A stretch of 64,000 bases of DNA from Bdellovibrionales bacterium Ga0074137 (GTDB taxonomy: Bacteria; Bdellovibrionota; Bdellovibrionia; Bdellovibrionales; JAMPXM01). The notes under the pieces were generated by a model. That model was not told the origin of the DNA. It saw only the letters and a list, made by a program, of their open reading frames with translations, and did not search any database. Shown one piece after another: positions 1-9,062 of the stretch; position 1 is the stretch's first letter; the number at the start of each line of letters is the position of its first letter. The stretch lies in NCBI GenBank assembly GCA_001464715.1, contig LNDT01000030.1, positions 186,001-250,000 on the forward strand. The letters are read 5' to 3'. The position numbers were made by a program, and so were the translations under genes.

Positions 1-323
1 TGGGTTCAATGCTTTCAGGTTGCCTTGAGACGCCCGGAGAAATCCAAGGTGGACGAAAGCAGTACCGCGGCATGGCCTCCAAATCAGCGCAAGTTTCATG
101 GCGAGGCGGAGTGCCAGAAGGAATGGCCGCTGAAGGTGAAAGTCGATTTGTAAATATCAAAGGTCATTTAAGAGACGCCGTGCTTGAAATTACCGGAGGT
201 CTTCGCAGCGGTATGAGTTACCTCAATGCGACGTCCGTCCCTGAGATTCGTGAGCGGGCTCGCTTTATGGAGATGTCGGCCGCCGGTGCTCAAGAGTCGG
301 CGGCCCACGGCCTTCGAAATTAA
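1..323 (+). CDS. IMP dehydrogenase / GMP reductase family protein, C-terminal part (5' truncated by window)
   Basis: The reading frame is open to the left edge (codons in frame from base 3) and stops at TAA 321-323, so only the last ~107 residues are present. The visible part carries features of the TIM-barrel IMPDH/GMPR family: a 'GSMLSGCLETPGE' stretch like the family 'ML-GG-AGTEESPGE' phosphate-binding segment, 'YRGMASKSAQ' like the 'YRGMGS' flap segment, and 'ITGGLRSGMSYLNA' like the C-terminal 'VGGLRSGMGY-GA' motif. The family interconverts IMP with XMP or GMP in the cytosol. The catalytic Cys loop lies outside the window, so IMPDH cannot be told from GMP reductase here. Confidence 0.8.
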   Translation, partial: GSMLSGCLETPGEIQGGRKQYRGMASKSAQVSWRGGVPEGMAAEGESRFVNIKGHLRDAVLEITGGLRSGMSYLNATSVPEIRERARFMEMSAAGAQESAAHGLRN

Positions 324-328
324 ATTCG

Positions 329-351
329 AAAGCGCTGAGTTGGCGTTTTTT
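329..351 (+). terminator. Possible rho-independent terminator after the IMPDH/GMPR-family gene
   Basis: AAAGCGC (329-335) can pair with GCGTTTT (343-349, one G-U pair) around a 7-base loop, followed by T's to 351. It begins 6 bases after the stop codon at 323 and overlaps the 3' end of the convergent protease gene. Confidence 0.45.
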
Positions 352-3300
352 AGTTAGCGTTAAATGATGGTCTCAGAACTTGGGACTGAAGATCGCGGTC
401 AAGCCCACCCGTGAGTGGTTTACCGGTGGGGTAAATCATCAGCAGTGATTCTTGGCCAGCACCCTTGTTGAACGTCACGACTTTAGTTTCACCAGGATTC
501 AAAGTGATTTTCTCTGGCAAACCCACAAAGCTTGCGCCTTCCGTCGAGACATTCAGCTGCGCCCACTTCTTCGGGTCCTTCGACAAGAAGTCATCGGGCT
601 CGATCGCCGAACCAGTTTGCTGACTTGTCGCCACGCGAACCGCGAGCGCTCCTGAGGGCTTAAGTTTTAGATCTGCCACCGGAACCTCGAGCAGCGCGAT
701 CGTCGAATTTTCAAACGCCGCCATTGGCGAGAGTGCGAGAATGGCTGGGATGAAATTCAAGACGGGTCGTGCTTTTGGTTTTTCTCCTGGTGCCGGGACT
801 TCAGGTGGCAGCAAAATAGCGGTATCGAAGTCGCGACGAATCTGCTGGGCCATTTTCGCATCGATCAAGAGGCTAACAAAGGGACCGGCGGGAAGTCCGG
901 CGACCGAGTCCTGAACGACGCCGGCCAGTTCTTGATCCGCAGAGAAATCACCGTCGCTGTCGATCAAAACTGAAACTTCGCACAGATTCCACGTCGTCAT
1001 CGGTTCAAACAGTTTCGCGACAACTTGAAGCGTCGCTACACCATCTTTTTCGATCACGCGGTAACCGGACTCAGCAAGGTCACAAATTTTAGATCGGAAT
1101 GGGTCGAGCGTTGGATCCGCCTTTTTCGCGCCACGCGCGATCAGGTTGAAAGGCAAAGCTTCGCCCGCGTTGGCACTCTTATTTGTGAGAGTCAGATCGA
1201 CAGCAGCGCCCTGACTGTCTGTGTTCGACGTCGAACGAACAATCAGTTTCGAAGCTTCGATGCGAGAAACTTTGGTTGCGATAGCCAAAACAGGAATTCG
1301 TGCCACTTCTCCGCCGGCGTCCGAGAGCAAAACATAACCCGAAATTTCATTCGATGTGTTCGAAGCCAGAGCGCTGTTCAGTGCCGAAAGGTCGATAGTG
1401 AATCGCAAATCGATCGGCTGGGATTCGCCGGGGGCTAATGTGATCTGAGGCAAACTTTTCAGGCTAAAGCCTTTGGTCGCTCCGCCCAGGCTGATCGAAA
1501 GCTTCTGTGGCGTGGACGAAATATTTTTTAGAGCGACGGCTCGCTGCATCGTCTTTTTAGCTTCTACGGTGATTTCTCCTAAGGAAATCGAAGAAGGGAG
1601 TGGCAGAACTTTCGCATCCAGCGCTTTGATAATTTGCACGCGGCCAGCACCTTGGCGGGCGATGGGGTACATCTTACCTTTTTCGTCGACCATTGTTTTG
1701 CTGGTGCTCATCGCAAGTGCTTTGAGCTCAAGAGCGCTCAAAGCTGGATGCGCTTGTTTCAAAAGTGCCATCACGCCGGCCATGTGAGGCGCGGCCATTG
1801 ATGTGCCAGAAAGCTGAACGCCCTTCGTACCTTTTCCCATATCGGCCGACACAATCAGATTTCCTGGCGCTGAAATTTCCGGCTTCATCAACGCGTCGAT
1901 CGATCGCGGGCCACGCGACGAGAAGAGTGCCATCGTATCAATCAGTTCTGGTCGTTCGATCCGATCGGGCACGGTGAGCTCAGCAACAACATCGCCACGA
2001 GTGAGTGCTTCTTTCAGAATGTCGCCGATGTCTTTTGTAATCATGATGGCTGGGATGTCGAAGGGCTTTTCAGCACCGCCCATGGAAATCGCAGGCCCGG
2101 GTTGATTGTTGACCATCACAACGCCGATGCTTCCCGCCTCCTGAGCACGTTTTACTTTGTCGGCAAAACCCACGACGCCGCGGTCAAGAAGGGCAATCTT
2201 ACCTTGAAGTAATGCGGCTTGTTCGGGTGTGAAGTCTTTGTCGGCGATGCCGCCGGGAACGATCGACGCTTTGATTTGTCCGCTGTCGGCCAGAGGTTTT
2301 CCAACCGTACCTTCGATCGCTTCGACAAGAAGAGACGGGTTATCGACGGTCGAAAACTTCGCCGCGCGAAACTTCCAGTTTTGATCCATGTCATCGACGG
2401 AAGCTGCGACCGAAATTGCATCGTCCGAAGCGCCCGGTGATCCAACGATGTAGGGGATATCGCCGCTATTGCCACCCGACGCAACAACGACTGTTCCGGC
2501 GAGCGAAAGATTCTGAATAGCTTCAGAGTATAGGATGTGACCGCTGCCAAAGCCTGAACCAAGAGAAAGGTTCACGACATCAAGCCGGTCAGAAAGATCT
2601 CCATCGGCATTGGGATCTGCAGAATATTCGAGGGCCGCAATGACAGCAGTGTCACTGGTCGAGCCGTCGGCACCAAAGACTTTCAGCGCATAAAGTTCAG
2701 CGTCGGGAGCAACACCATTGTACGTTTCTACGCCGTCTCCAAGACCCGCAACTGTGCCGGCGACATGAGTGCCGTGACCAGCTTCATCGATCGGATTTAC
2801 ATCGGGGCGAGGAATCGTATTCGCAAAGACGGGAGAGCCCGAATTGTACTGAGTTCCGACGAAATCAAATCCACCGGTGACTTTTGTGTTGGGGAAACTT
2901 GTCGAGGGTTGGCTCGGATCAACCGCTTTAAACGCTGCTTCAGTGGCAGCTCCGCCAAACATGGCGTGCGTGTAATCGATGCCTGTGTCGATAACGCCGA
3001 CTTTTAGTCCCTGGCCGCGAACGCCTCTCGCATGAGCTTCTTCGCCACCGATATATTTTACGGAGTTTCGAGCGTGAAGAGTTTTGGTGAGGGCCGTGTT
3101 GGTGATCAGATTTTCACTGGGAAGAACCGGACGATCAAATCGTCCAGCGCTTTCGATATGCGACACGCCACCAAAAGCGCCGATCTTATCAACGAGCGCG
3201 GTCGGAGCGACAATCGCAATGCCATTTAAAATAATTCGGTAACGGTAGACGATTTTGATATCGGGGGAAAGCGCTTGGAGTTGTTGAAGTAAATCACTCT

Positions 3301-3583
3301 GCTCTTTTTCTAGCGCTTTGAGTGCGGTCGCATCGACTATGTTCGCTCCACTCGAGCGATCGATGAATTTATGAAGTGGCGGGCTCTTCAACTTTACAAG
3401 GAAGTAAGAGTGCGTTGCCGTATCAGGTCGCGTGCTAAAGATCGGCGAAACATCTTGTGTCACGCGAAACGGCGTCGAAGCGATCTTTGAGGACGGCGTG
3501 CAGGCAAGGCCCGCCAACAGGACCAAGACGGAGAAAGTTGAGCCCACTAAAAGTTTCGCCGTTTTTCTGTTTGATGTATTCAT
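350..3583 (-). CDS. Exported subtilisin-like (S8) serine protease with PA domain, Vpr-like
   Basis: A 1077-residue exported endopeptidase. The N-terminus has a basic stretch and hydrophobic core followed by 'GLAC' near residue 28, so a lipoprotein is possible but the lipobox is not canonical. An inhibitor-I9-like propeptide covers roughly residues 57-145. The S8 catalytic domain follows with the triad visible: Asp199 in 'VIDTGIDYTH', His270 in 'GHGTHVAGT' and Ser595 in 'SGTSMAAPH'. A protease-associated (PA) domain is inserted at about 425-525, the architecture of Bacillus minor extracellular protease Vpr. The last ~400 residues look like beta-sandwich repeats. It stands alone and converges on the IMPDH-family gene. 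Prey or extracellular protein digestion is an inference from export and family. Confidence 0.93.
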   Translation of the reverse strand: MNTSNRKTAKLLVGSTFSVLVLLAGLACTPSSKIASTPFRVTQDVSPIFSTRPDTATHSYFLVKLKSPPLHKFIDRSSGANIVDATALKALEKEQSDLLQQLQALSPDIKIVYRYRIILNGIAIVAPTALVDKIGAFGGVSHIESAGRFDRPVLPSENLITNTALTKTLHARNSVKYIGGEEAHARGVRGQGLKVGVIDTGIDYTHAMFGGAATEAAFKAVDPSQPSTSFPNTKVTGGFDFVGTQYNSGSPVFANTIPRPDVNPIDEAGHGTHVAGTVAGLGDGVETYNGVAPDAELYALKVFGADGSTSDTAVIAALEYSADPNADGDLSDRLDVVNLSLGSGFGSGHILYSEAIQNLSLAGTVVVASGGNSGDIPYIVGSPGASDDAISVAASVDDMDQNWKFRAAKFSTVDNPSLLVEAIEGTVGKPLADSGQIKASIVPGGIADKDFTPEQAALLQGKIALLDRGVVGFADKVKRAQEAGSIGVVMVNNQPGPAISMGGAEKPFDIPAIMITKDIGDILKEALTRGDVVAELTVPDRIERPELIDTMALFSSRGPRSIDALMKPEISAPGNLIVSADMGKGTKGVQLSGTSMAAPHMAGVMALLKQAHPALSALELKALAMSTSKTMVDEKGKMYPIARQGAGRVQIIKALDAKVLPLPSSISLGEITVEAKKTMQRAVALKNISSTPQKLSISLGGATKGFSLKSLPQITLAPGESQPIDLRFTIDLSALNSALASNTSNEISGYVLLSDAGGEVARIPVLAIATKVSRIEASKLIVRSTSNTDSQGAAVDLTLTNKSANAGEALPFNLIARGAKKADPTLDPFRSKICDLAESGYRVIEKDGVATLQVVAKLFEPMTTWNLCEVSVLIDSDGDFSADQELAGVVQDSVAGLPAGPFVSLLIDAKMAQQIRRDFDTAILLPPEVPAPGEKPKARPVLNFIPAILALSPMAAFENSTIALLEVPVADLKLKPSGALAVRVATSQQTGSAIEPDDFLSKDPKKWAQLNVSTEGASFVGLPEKITLNPGETKVVTFNKGAGQESLLMIYPTGKPLTGGLDRDLQSQVLRPSFNAN

Positions 3584-3892
3584 GTGATCCCCCCCAGGAT
3601 GCGCACTTCAGTGACCGCGCTTCAGTTGTCGCGCCTACGAAGAGGCACTTTTCGTGCCTCAATGAAAGTCGAACAGAAGCTCTGATTCGACTTTTTTTAA
3701 GGCATTCGCGCTGCGCGCAATGGTTTTTCGGGGGCATAAGGCGCCCGATAGTCGCTGCGCTTAGCGTTACCGGTGGGCGTCGGAATCTTCCATAACCGGG
3801 TGAGCGAAGCAAAGTGACACCGTTTGAAAAACGAAAAGTGACGTCTTTTGCGTCGAATTGAGGCGCGTAACTTATAGATTTGTAAATTTAGA
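3584..3892. other. Divergent intergenic region between protease and cheX-like gene
   Basis: This 309-bp gap separates the divergent genes starting at 3583 (-) and 3893 (+). It holds a perfect hairpin GAGGCAC/GTGCCTC (3642-3660) and a second hairpin with a T-tract (3665-3698). No convincing ORF is seen; the short ORFs on both strands lack ribosome binding sites and overlap the flanking genes. Confidence 0.6.
3665..3698 (+). terminator. Terminator-like hairpin with T-tract, orphan
   Basis: AAAGTCGAA (3665-3673) pairs perfectly with TTCGACTTT (3686-3694) around a 12-base loop, and the T-run continues to 3698 on the + strand. No annotated + strand gene ends upstream, so it may end a small RNA starting around 3590-3640, or attenuate transcription toward the gene at 3893. 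Confidence 0.45.
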
Positions 3893-4816
3893 ATGAGCGA
3901 GTTTATGCCGATAAGAGAACAGGTCGATGAGTCAGTCTGCGCTCGCGACCAACAGGCATTCATAAAGACAATTTATCAGAGGCGTTTCAACTTGAGTCAC
4001 TTTTCGAACGAAACCGTCGGCGAAATATTTCGAATCAAATGCCCACAAAAGCTGGATGCTGCGGCCACCGCTGTGTTTCTTGATCAATCCAAAGTTTGGA
4101 TAATGAGCTCGTGCACGCACTTCGTTTTGGACTTCGCCCAAGTGACTCATCTGAGTCGGGATTTCTACCGCGCAGTGATTCAGTGGAAAAGTTTGCTGAA
4201 GCCTGATGGCAAAGTTGTTTTCACCATCGTCGAGTCGGACGATCTGCTCCGGCAACTGCGCGCTGATGGGATGGATGCGGTCTTTGGTCCAGTGCCGTCA
4301 TTTGCGGACGTGGTTGCCGATCAAAAAAAGACGAGCTCGAAAATGTCGAGCCTCGACACGGAGTTTGTTAAGGCATTAATTCGCGGCACGAAACTGACCT
4401 TTGAAGTCCAGTGCCACACACCACTGCAAGTTCAGAATCCTTACTTAAAGACCAAAGACGTCGAAGGCATGACTATAGCCGCTGTCATGCCTTTGATCTC
4501 AAATGGATGGGCGGGAAATTTCGCTCTTTGTATGTCGAAACCTGTGTTTCTAAAAGTTTACGAGAATATGTTTAACGAGAAACACACAGAGATCACACCA
4601 GAGCTTGAAGATGCTGTCAGTGAGCTGGTCAATATTATCTACGGTGCAGTTAAGACTGACTTGAATCCAAAGGGCCATAATTTTCAGCCGACTTTGCCAA
4701 AAGTGACGTTTGGTGAAAACCTAAGGCTACAGAAGTCGGGGCCGAAGCCGGCGGTCATCGTTCCGTTTGTGATGTCAGCTGGTGCGTTTCATATAGAAGT
4801 TGAGTTCGAGAAATAG
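3893..4816 (+). CDS. cheX: STAS-CheX chemotaxis phosphatase-like protein
   Basis: A 307-residue cytosolic protein with two parts. Residues ~30-140 look like a STAS (anti-anti-sigma-like) domain, with alternating strands and helices such as 'VWIMSSCTHFVLDFAQVTHL'. The C-terminal ~130 residues match the CheC/CheX family: 'AVSELVNIIYGAVKTDL' carries the E-x2-N catalytic pair and is followed by a 'P-x-VTFG' stretch. CheX dephosphorylates CheY-P. A cheY-like gene starts 13 bp after its stop, and an HD-GYP gene follows, so this looks like a three-gene signalling operon. STAS plus CheX in one chain is less common than CheX alone. Confidence 0.8.
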   Translation: MSEFMPIREQVDESVCARDQQAFIKTIYQRRFNLSHFSNETVGEIFRIKCPQKLDAAATAVFLDQSKVWIMSSCTHFVLDFAQVTHLSRDFYRAVIQWKSLLKPDGKVVFTIVESDDLLRQLRADGMDAVFGPVPSFADVVADQKKTSSKMSSLDTEFVKALIRGTKLTFEVQCHTPLQVQNPYLKTKDVEGMTIAAVMPLISNGWAGNFALCMSKPVFLKVYENMFNEKHTEITPELEDAVSELVNIIYGAVKTDLNPKGHNFQPTLPKVTFGENLRLQKSGPKPAVIVPFVMSAGAFHIEVEFEK

Positions 4817-4829
4817 CCGGAGGTTTGCA

Positions 4830-5225
4830 GTGTTTGATTCATCGATTAAAATTTTGGTTGTCGACGACATGATGACGATGCGCAAACTTGTGAAAAAGAG
4901 TTTGATGCAAATGGGCTACAGCAACATTGAAGAAGCTGCTGACGGTCAATTGGGTTGGGTAAAACTCCAAGAGACGGCAGATGTCGGGCTCGTGGTGTCT
5001 GACTGGAACATGCCAAATTGCTCGGGGCTCGAACTCTTAAAGCGCGTGCGTTCCGACAATCGATTTAAAGAACTCCCATTTGTATTGCTGACCGCAGAGA
5101 GCGAAGTCGCGCAGGTTCGCGAGGCGATGGCGGCAGGTGTTGACAACTATGTTCTCAAACCATTCACGTTCGAATCTTTGAAAGAGAAGCTCGAACAGGT
5201 TTATAAAAAACGCCACGCGGCCTAG
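4830..5225 (+). CDS. cheY: CheY-like single-domain response regulator
   Basis: A 131-residue stand-alone receiver domain. The start is taken as GTG 4830 because GGAGG at 4819-4823 sits 6 bases upstream; the in-frame ATG at 4800 lies inside the previous gene and adds residues not found in the family. Receiver residues are present: acidic pair Asp12-Asp13 in 'VVDDMMTMR', phospho-acceptor Asp58 in 'VVSDWNMP', Thr88 in 'LLTAES' and Lys110 in 'VLKPF'. It probably carries the phosphate signal to the flagellar switch and is the likely substrate of the CheX-like protein upstream. The next gene starts 6 bp downstream. Confidence 0.93.
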   Translation: MFDSSIKILVVDDMMTMRKLVKKSLMQMGYSNIEEAADGQLGWVKLQETADVGLVVSDWNMPNCSGLELLKRVRSDNRFKELPFVLLTAESEVAQVREAMAAGVDNYVLKPFTFESLKEKLEQVYKKRHAA

Positions 5226-5231
5226 GAATCT

Positions 5232-6626
5232 ATGAGTCAAAGCACTGAATTTGATCTTTTGATGATCGGCGTCGACGACACGACATCGAAAGCAATTCAG
5301 CCGTTCACTTCAGACCTGCGCGTTCGCGCAATAACGACTCCCGCAGAAGTTGAGGAATTGATTGAGAGCATACAGCTTCCACCGGGGATGCTCGTTCTCG
5401 TTTCTTCGGCGATCAAAGAACTGAGTCAATTCGAAATCGGTCAGGCTCTCAGTTCGTCCTATGCTGGTATTCACATCAATTTTGTTACAAGCGAACGGTC
5501 GACTTTTGATCTGACCAACTTGAAAAAAAACGGGTTCACCGACACCTTTCTTTTTCCCATGGACATAAAACGAATCGAAGAGCGCATCGAGACCGTCAAG
5601 GTCAATAAACTCAGCGCCTTCAAGAAGTACAAAGCTGTTAAGGTCGTGGACATTAAGTCCAACCAGAAATTGCCATTTGAGGTTCGAACTTTTCTTCCGC
5701 TGAACAACAAGTATGTGAAACTCACAAAAGACGGAGTTCTCTCCGATAAAAAAGCAGAAACGTTAAAGTCGAAGAATATAAATTCTGTGTTTATCGACGT
5801 TCGCGAAGTTGAAGCATTTTATGATTTCGCCGCAGAGCAAATGATGAGTTTGGGGTTAGCGGGAAATGACGCTGTTTCTGAAACTGAAAAGCAGGAACAG
5901 TTTCAGTCGAATGTTCGCAATTTGTTCCGCTCATTTCTGGATGTTTCGACGACGAGTGGCGATCTTGAGCAGGGACGAGACCTTCTGGAGCAGTCCAAAA
6001 AGGTTGTCGAAAGCTATGTGATCAAAAAAACGGGGCTCGATCTCCGCTCTAAATTTCGCGAGATTTTGGGAACTGGTGGCGACTCTTACTCTCACGCCCA
6101 GTCGGTTTCAACGATAGCCAGTCTTTTGAGTATGGCGACCGGAATAGGAAAACCTGAAGAAGTCGCTATCGCAGGGCTTTTTCACGATATCGGCAAACAG
6201 GGCGTTGGCGACGAAGTTTCCGTTTTCAATTGCGCCGATCTTGAGCCCGAGGTGTTGGCGACGTACCATGGACATCCTCGCCTTTCATTGAGCATTCTGC
6301 GGGAAAAACGTGTGACCTTGATTCCGTTGATCGCCGAGATGATTGAAAAACATCACGAGCGCGTCGACGGACGCGGATTTCCAGGTAAAGTTCAAGCCCA
6401 CAAGATCCCCATCGAAGCTCAGCTTTTAAGTTACGCGGACGCCTTCGAACATCTCTCCGGACCTCATCCTGGAATGAAGGCCTTCACACCGGCCGAAATC
6501 CACGCGAAAATTTCGGCCGAAGTCGGTATTTCGATCGAAGTTCTTAGCCGAATTGAGAAGTTTGTGATCTCTGTCGCAGCACCCGAAGGCGACCAAGGTC
6601 CCGGTAAGGCACCGTCGGCTGGCTGA
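5232..6626 (+). CDS. HD-GYP domain protein, putative c-di-GMP phosphodiesterase
   Basis: A 464-residue cytosolic protein. The first ~125 residues have a receiver-like alternating pattern without an obvious phospho-acceptor Asp. The C-terminal half is an HD-GYP domain: the HD pair in 'LFHDIGK' (His318-Asp319), further His in 'YHGHPRLS', and 'EKHHERVDGRGFPG', where the family GYP reads GFP. HD-GYP enzymes hydrolyse the flagellar and lifestyle second messenger c-di-GMP. It is third in a tight operon with the cheX-like and cheY genes, which suggests c-di-GMP-linked motility control. The Tyr-to-Phe change may alter activity but does not touch the metal-binding His and Asp. Confidence 0.88.
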   Translation: MSQSTEFDLLMIGVDDTTSKAIQPFTSDLRVRAITTPAEVEELIESIQLPPGMLVLVSSAIKELSQFEIGQALSSSYAGIHINFVTSERSTFDLTNLKKNGFTDTFLFPMDIKRIEERIETVKVNKLSAFKKYKAVKVVDIKSNQKLPFEVRTFLPLNNKYVKLTKDGVLSDKKAETLKSKNINSVFIDVREVEAFYDFAAEQMMSLGLAGNDAVSETEKQEQFQSNVRNLFRSFLDVSTTSGDLEQGRDLLEQSKKVVESYVIKKTGLDLRSKFREILGTGGDSYSHAQSVSTIASLLSMATGIGKPEEVAIAGLFHDIGKQGVGDEVSVFNCADLEPEVLATYHGHPRLSLSILREKRVTLIPLIAEMIEKHHERVDGRGFPGKVQAHKIPIEAQLLSYADAFEHLSGPHPGMKAFTPAEIHAKISAEVGISIEVLSRIEKFVISVAAPEGDQGPGKAPSAG

Positions 6627-6675
6627 GCACCACACCTCGACTTGTGAAGCTGTGGGCGTCCCGTAAACTAGTTTA

Positions 6676-8145
6676 ATGAAGTCGCGGGTGGCCGGCGCTT
6701 TCGGTGGAGTTCTTTCATTAGCGTCGTTCGTAGTATGTCTTTCTCCGTCGAAAGCCGATGCGCCCAGCGCGACCGGGCCGATTGACGTTGTGAAGCTTCA
6801 ACAGTTTAAAAAATCGTGTGAGGGACTTCCGACAACAATCACTCGGGATCAAATCAGCACGGCCATGAAGTTAAAAGTTTTCCCTGGTGTCGATGACAAT
6901 ATGGGGGACTTCCTTGGGAACCTTCAGGGATTAAATCGCAACAAAAGCAGCGACAATTGTTCGGCCTTCGAGGCTGCCGATTCAGCGCCCTCTCACCCAC
7001 TATTCCGCAAATCAAAAGTGCCGCCGATTTTTCAAGATGTCGTCCGCCGTGCGACAGACCTGTTGGTGCGAGATATGAAGAGCCAGCAAGACTTCGCGCG
7101 CGATGCTCTTTACTGCGCGGAAAAGCTTGAGAGCTTTATTTCAAGTCAACCTTCTGGTCCGAAGCTGAAACCGGAAGAGATGACGCCAAATCAAGTTGAC
7201 GCATACGCGGGCGGGACGACAAAGCCCCAGCGCTGCCGTGGGTTTGCCGCCGATTACGTTCCGGATCTGCAAAAGCGATTTGAATCCATGCGCCTGCTCC
7301 TCGCGATCGGAACTGATCAGGTCAACAGCAAGGAAATCAAACCCGATCGATCGAGCCTTTCGCGTTTGGTCTCTGTCTACTTTCCAACGGTTGGACGAAA
7401 GGAAGCAGCTGAAAAGCTTGCTCCGCTTTCACAAGCTGAAAGGGATTCGTTATCAGATTTGGATTCGTTAAGCGCCGAGGCCAAAGAGGACGCACGCCGG
7501 CGGTCCTATAAGATTCTTTCGGGAGCACCAATTCTTTCTCTTTTTGGTGAGACTCCAGATGCAAAATCAATCTCGTCAGCTTTTCGAATTCTCAATCGGC
7601 AAATGGCTGATGACATCGGAAAAATTGAAAAAAAGGTCCCGCAGGAAATTACTCTCCTGCTTCCTTACGTGACTCAAGCGCTCGCGCAGATGCCGCTCGA
7701 GCGTCGAGGCGATGCCTGTTTGATTATTCAAGAGCTTCACGAAAACCTGGTGACACGTTATCTCAAAGCGCCATTCTGGGAGTCGGTCGTGGGATTGGCC
7801 TTTGCCGGAGCCGGCGGTTTGACCGCGTTGTCGTTTGCGAGATCGGGCACTGTCGTGAAGACGGTCGGCACGAATGTGTCGCAGTTCGTGAAGGGCTTTT
7901 CGCCGGCCGCATCGACAACGATGATGGCGGCCAGTGTGACGACGACCAGTAACGGTCTTCGCGACTATTTTTTTAAGACGAAACTCTGTTCCGTCACCGC
8001 GGATGCTCCGGATCCAACCAAAAGAGTTTCTTCTCTTTGTGATTTCGGTGGGGCTGAAGAGGGTATGCGTTCGACGCAAGAGTCAGCCATCACACAAGCC
8101 GTTATGGGCCTCACGATTTTTTCGGTGGGGCGTTTCTTAAAATAA
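6676..8145 (+). CDS. Exported protein of unknown function
   Basis: I do not recognise this 489-residue protein. It begins with a signal peptide (basic start, hydrophobic 'FGGVLSLASFVVCLS', likely cleavage after 'SKADA'). The bulk is helical and charged with scattered Cys, suggesting a periplasmic fold with disulfides. Near residues 365-385 a hydrophobic Gly/Ala-rich stretch ('GLAFAGAGGLTALSFA') could be a membrane segment, and another hydrophobic stretch ends the protein. No clear Shine-Dalgarno precedes the ATG. It follows the HD-GYP gene by 49 bp and is followed by a strong hairpin shared with the convergent gene at 8215. Confidence 0.7.
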   Translation: MKSRVAGAFGGVLSLASFVVCLSPSKADAPSATGPIDVVKLQQFKKSCEGLPTTITRDQISTAMKLKVFPGVDDNMGDFLGNLQGLNRNKSSDNCSAFEAADSAPSHPLFRKSKVPPIFQDVVRRATDLLVRDMKSQQDFARDALYCAEKLESFISSQPSGPKLKPEEMTPNQVDAYAGGTTKPQRCRGFAADYVPDLQKRFESMRLLLAIGTDQVNSKEIKPDRSSLSRLVSVYFPTVGRKEAAEKLAPLSQAERDSLSDLDSLSAEAKEDARRRSYKILSGAPILSLFGETPDAKSISSAFRILNRQMADDIGKIEKKVPQEITLLLPYVTQALAQMPLERRGDACLIIQELHENLVTRYLKAPFWESVVGLAFAGAGGLTALSFARSGTVVKTVGTNVSQFVKGFSPAASTTMMAASVTTTSNGLRDYFFKTKLCSVTADAPDPTKRVSSLCDFGGAEEGMRSTQESAITQAVMGLTIFSVGRFLK

Positions 8146-8151
8146 ATAAAG

Positions 8152-8176
8152 AACGCCGCTGGTGAGAGCGGCGTTT
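8152..8176. terminator. Bidirectional hairpin terminator between convergent genes
   Basis: A perfect 9-bp stem AACGCCGCT (8152-8160) / AGCGGCGTT (8167-8175) with a 6-base loop lies between the stop at 8145 (+) and the stop at 8215 (-). T-tracts on either side are short, so its efficiency is uncertain. Confidence 0.65.
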
Positions 8177-8214
8177 CGAGGATCGAAGCTAATCGTTAGT
8201 TGAGGCAGAGTTTC

Positions 8215-8787
8215 TTAGCGCGCTGTTTGCGACTTTGACCGCGTGAAAGTTGCGGGTTCGTCCTGCGCTTCGGTAACTTCGGGATTCTTTAAGTCCGTAC
8301 CTGTCGCTCGAAGAGCGCCATCGGCTGTAGTGCTGTCAACTGTCGCGGCGTTGCTGCTAATAACACCGTAAGCGCCGAGACCAGCCGCAACAGCCTTAAC
8401 GACGGGAATCTTGCGAGCGCCTTTTGCGACGGGGCTCTTCAGCGCGCGTGAGCGATCTTTAAGTGCATCCCATACGCCCGATCCATTGAGGCGAGAATCG
8501 CCGCGGTGAGCTTCACGGAAAGCATCGATTTCGGTCTGAGTTCCAGTCTTTGCGATAGCATAGCCGCGGTCCGCGATTTGTCGACCTTCGTTAGCTCGGA
8601 GAAAATTTGCGCGGTTGCGCTGGGCGATGAGGCTATCGTTCCGGGCCGTTTCGTCTTGGATCTGACGAGCACGGAATTCATTAAGTTCTGATTGCGAATC
8701 GGGTCCTGCGTGAGCGACTTGTGCTGTTAACATTGCTGCGATGATCAGAGCGAAGCTTGAAGAGAGAAGTGTTGTTGCGTTTTTCAT
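8215..8787 (-). CDS. Small exported protein of unknown function
   Basis: A 190-residue protein with a clear Sec signal peptide (basic start, 'LLSSSFALIIAAMLTAQ', cleavage after 'VAHA'). The start is supported by GGAGG about 6 bases before the ATG. The mature part is polar, rich in Ala, Arg, Asn and Glu, with predicted helices, a short Gly/Ala-rich stretch near residues 133-145 ('AVAAGLGAYGV') and a disordered C-terminus. No domain is recognised. Confidence 0.7.
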   Translation of the reverse strand: MKNATTLLSSSFALIIAAMLTAQVAHAGPDSQSELNEFRARQIQDETARNDSLIAQRNRANFLRANEGRQIADRGYAIAKTGTQTEIDAFREAHRGDSRLNGSGVWDALKDRSRALKSPVAKGARKIPVVKAVAAGLGAYGVISSNAATVDSTTADGALRATGTDLKNPEVTEAQDEPATFTRSKSQTAR

Positions 8788-9062
8788 TTCAGAACCTCCA
8801 TTTAATTTTAGATAATCATTATAGATGCAAGCTGTGCCAAAACAGGGAAAGTGTCTCCGAACGAGACACTTCGGAATGGGCTCTCATTAAACCTGAACGG
8901 GAAGAAATCCGGCTGTTTAAGCTTTCGACATGCGACCAGCGAGTTTCGGAGGCGGTCGTTGGCCGAACTATTTTTACGGACGTAAATATAGGGAACCTGG
9001 CCACAATCTCAAATTGAAACGACGGTTTATCGGGCCTTTGAATGACCCAAGTTTCACTTCCG

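Noticed and set aside
3699-3892. c-di-GMP (GEMM-I) riboswitch upstream of the CheX-like gene
   Set aside because: A 'GTTACCGGTGGG' stretch resembles one end of the GEMM consensus, but the other conserved segments and pairing are missing.
7576-8079. 167-residue minus-strand ORF
   Set aside because: It is antisense to the exported protein at 6676-8145 and rich in Arg and His from reversed codons.
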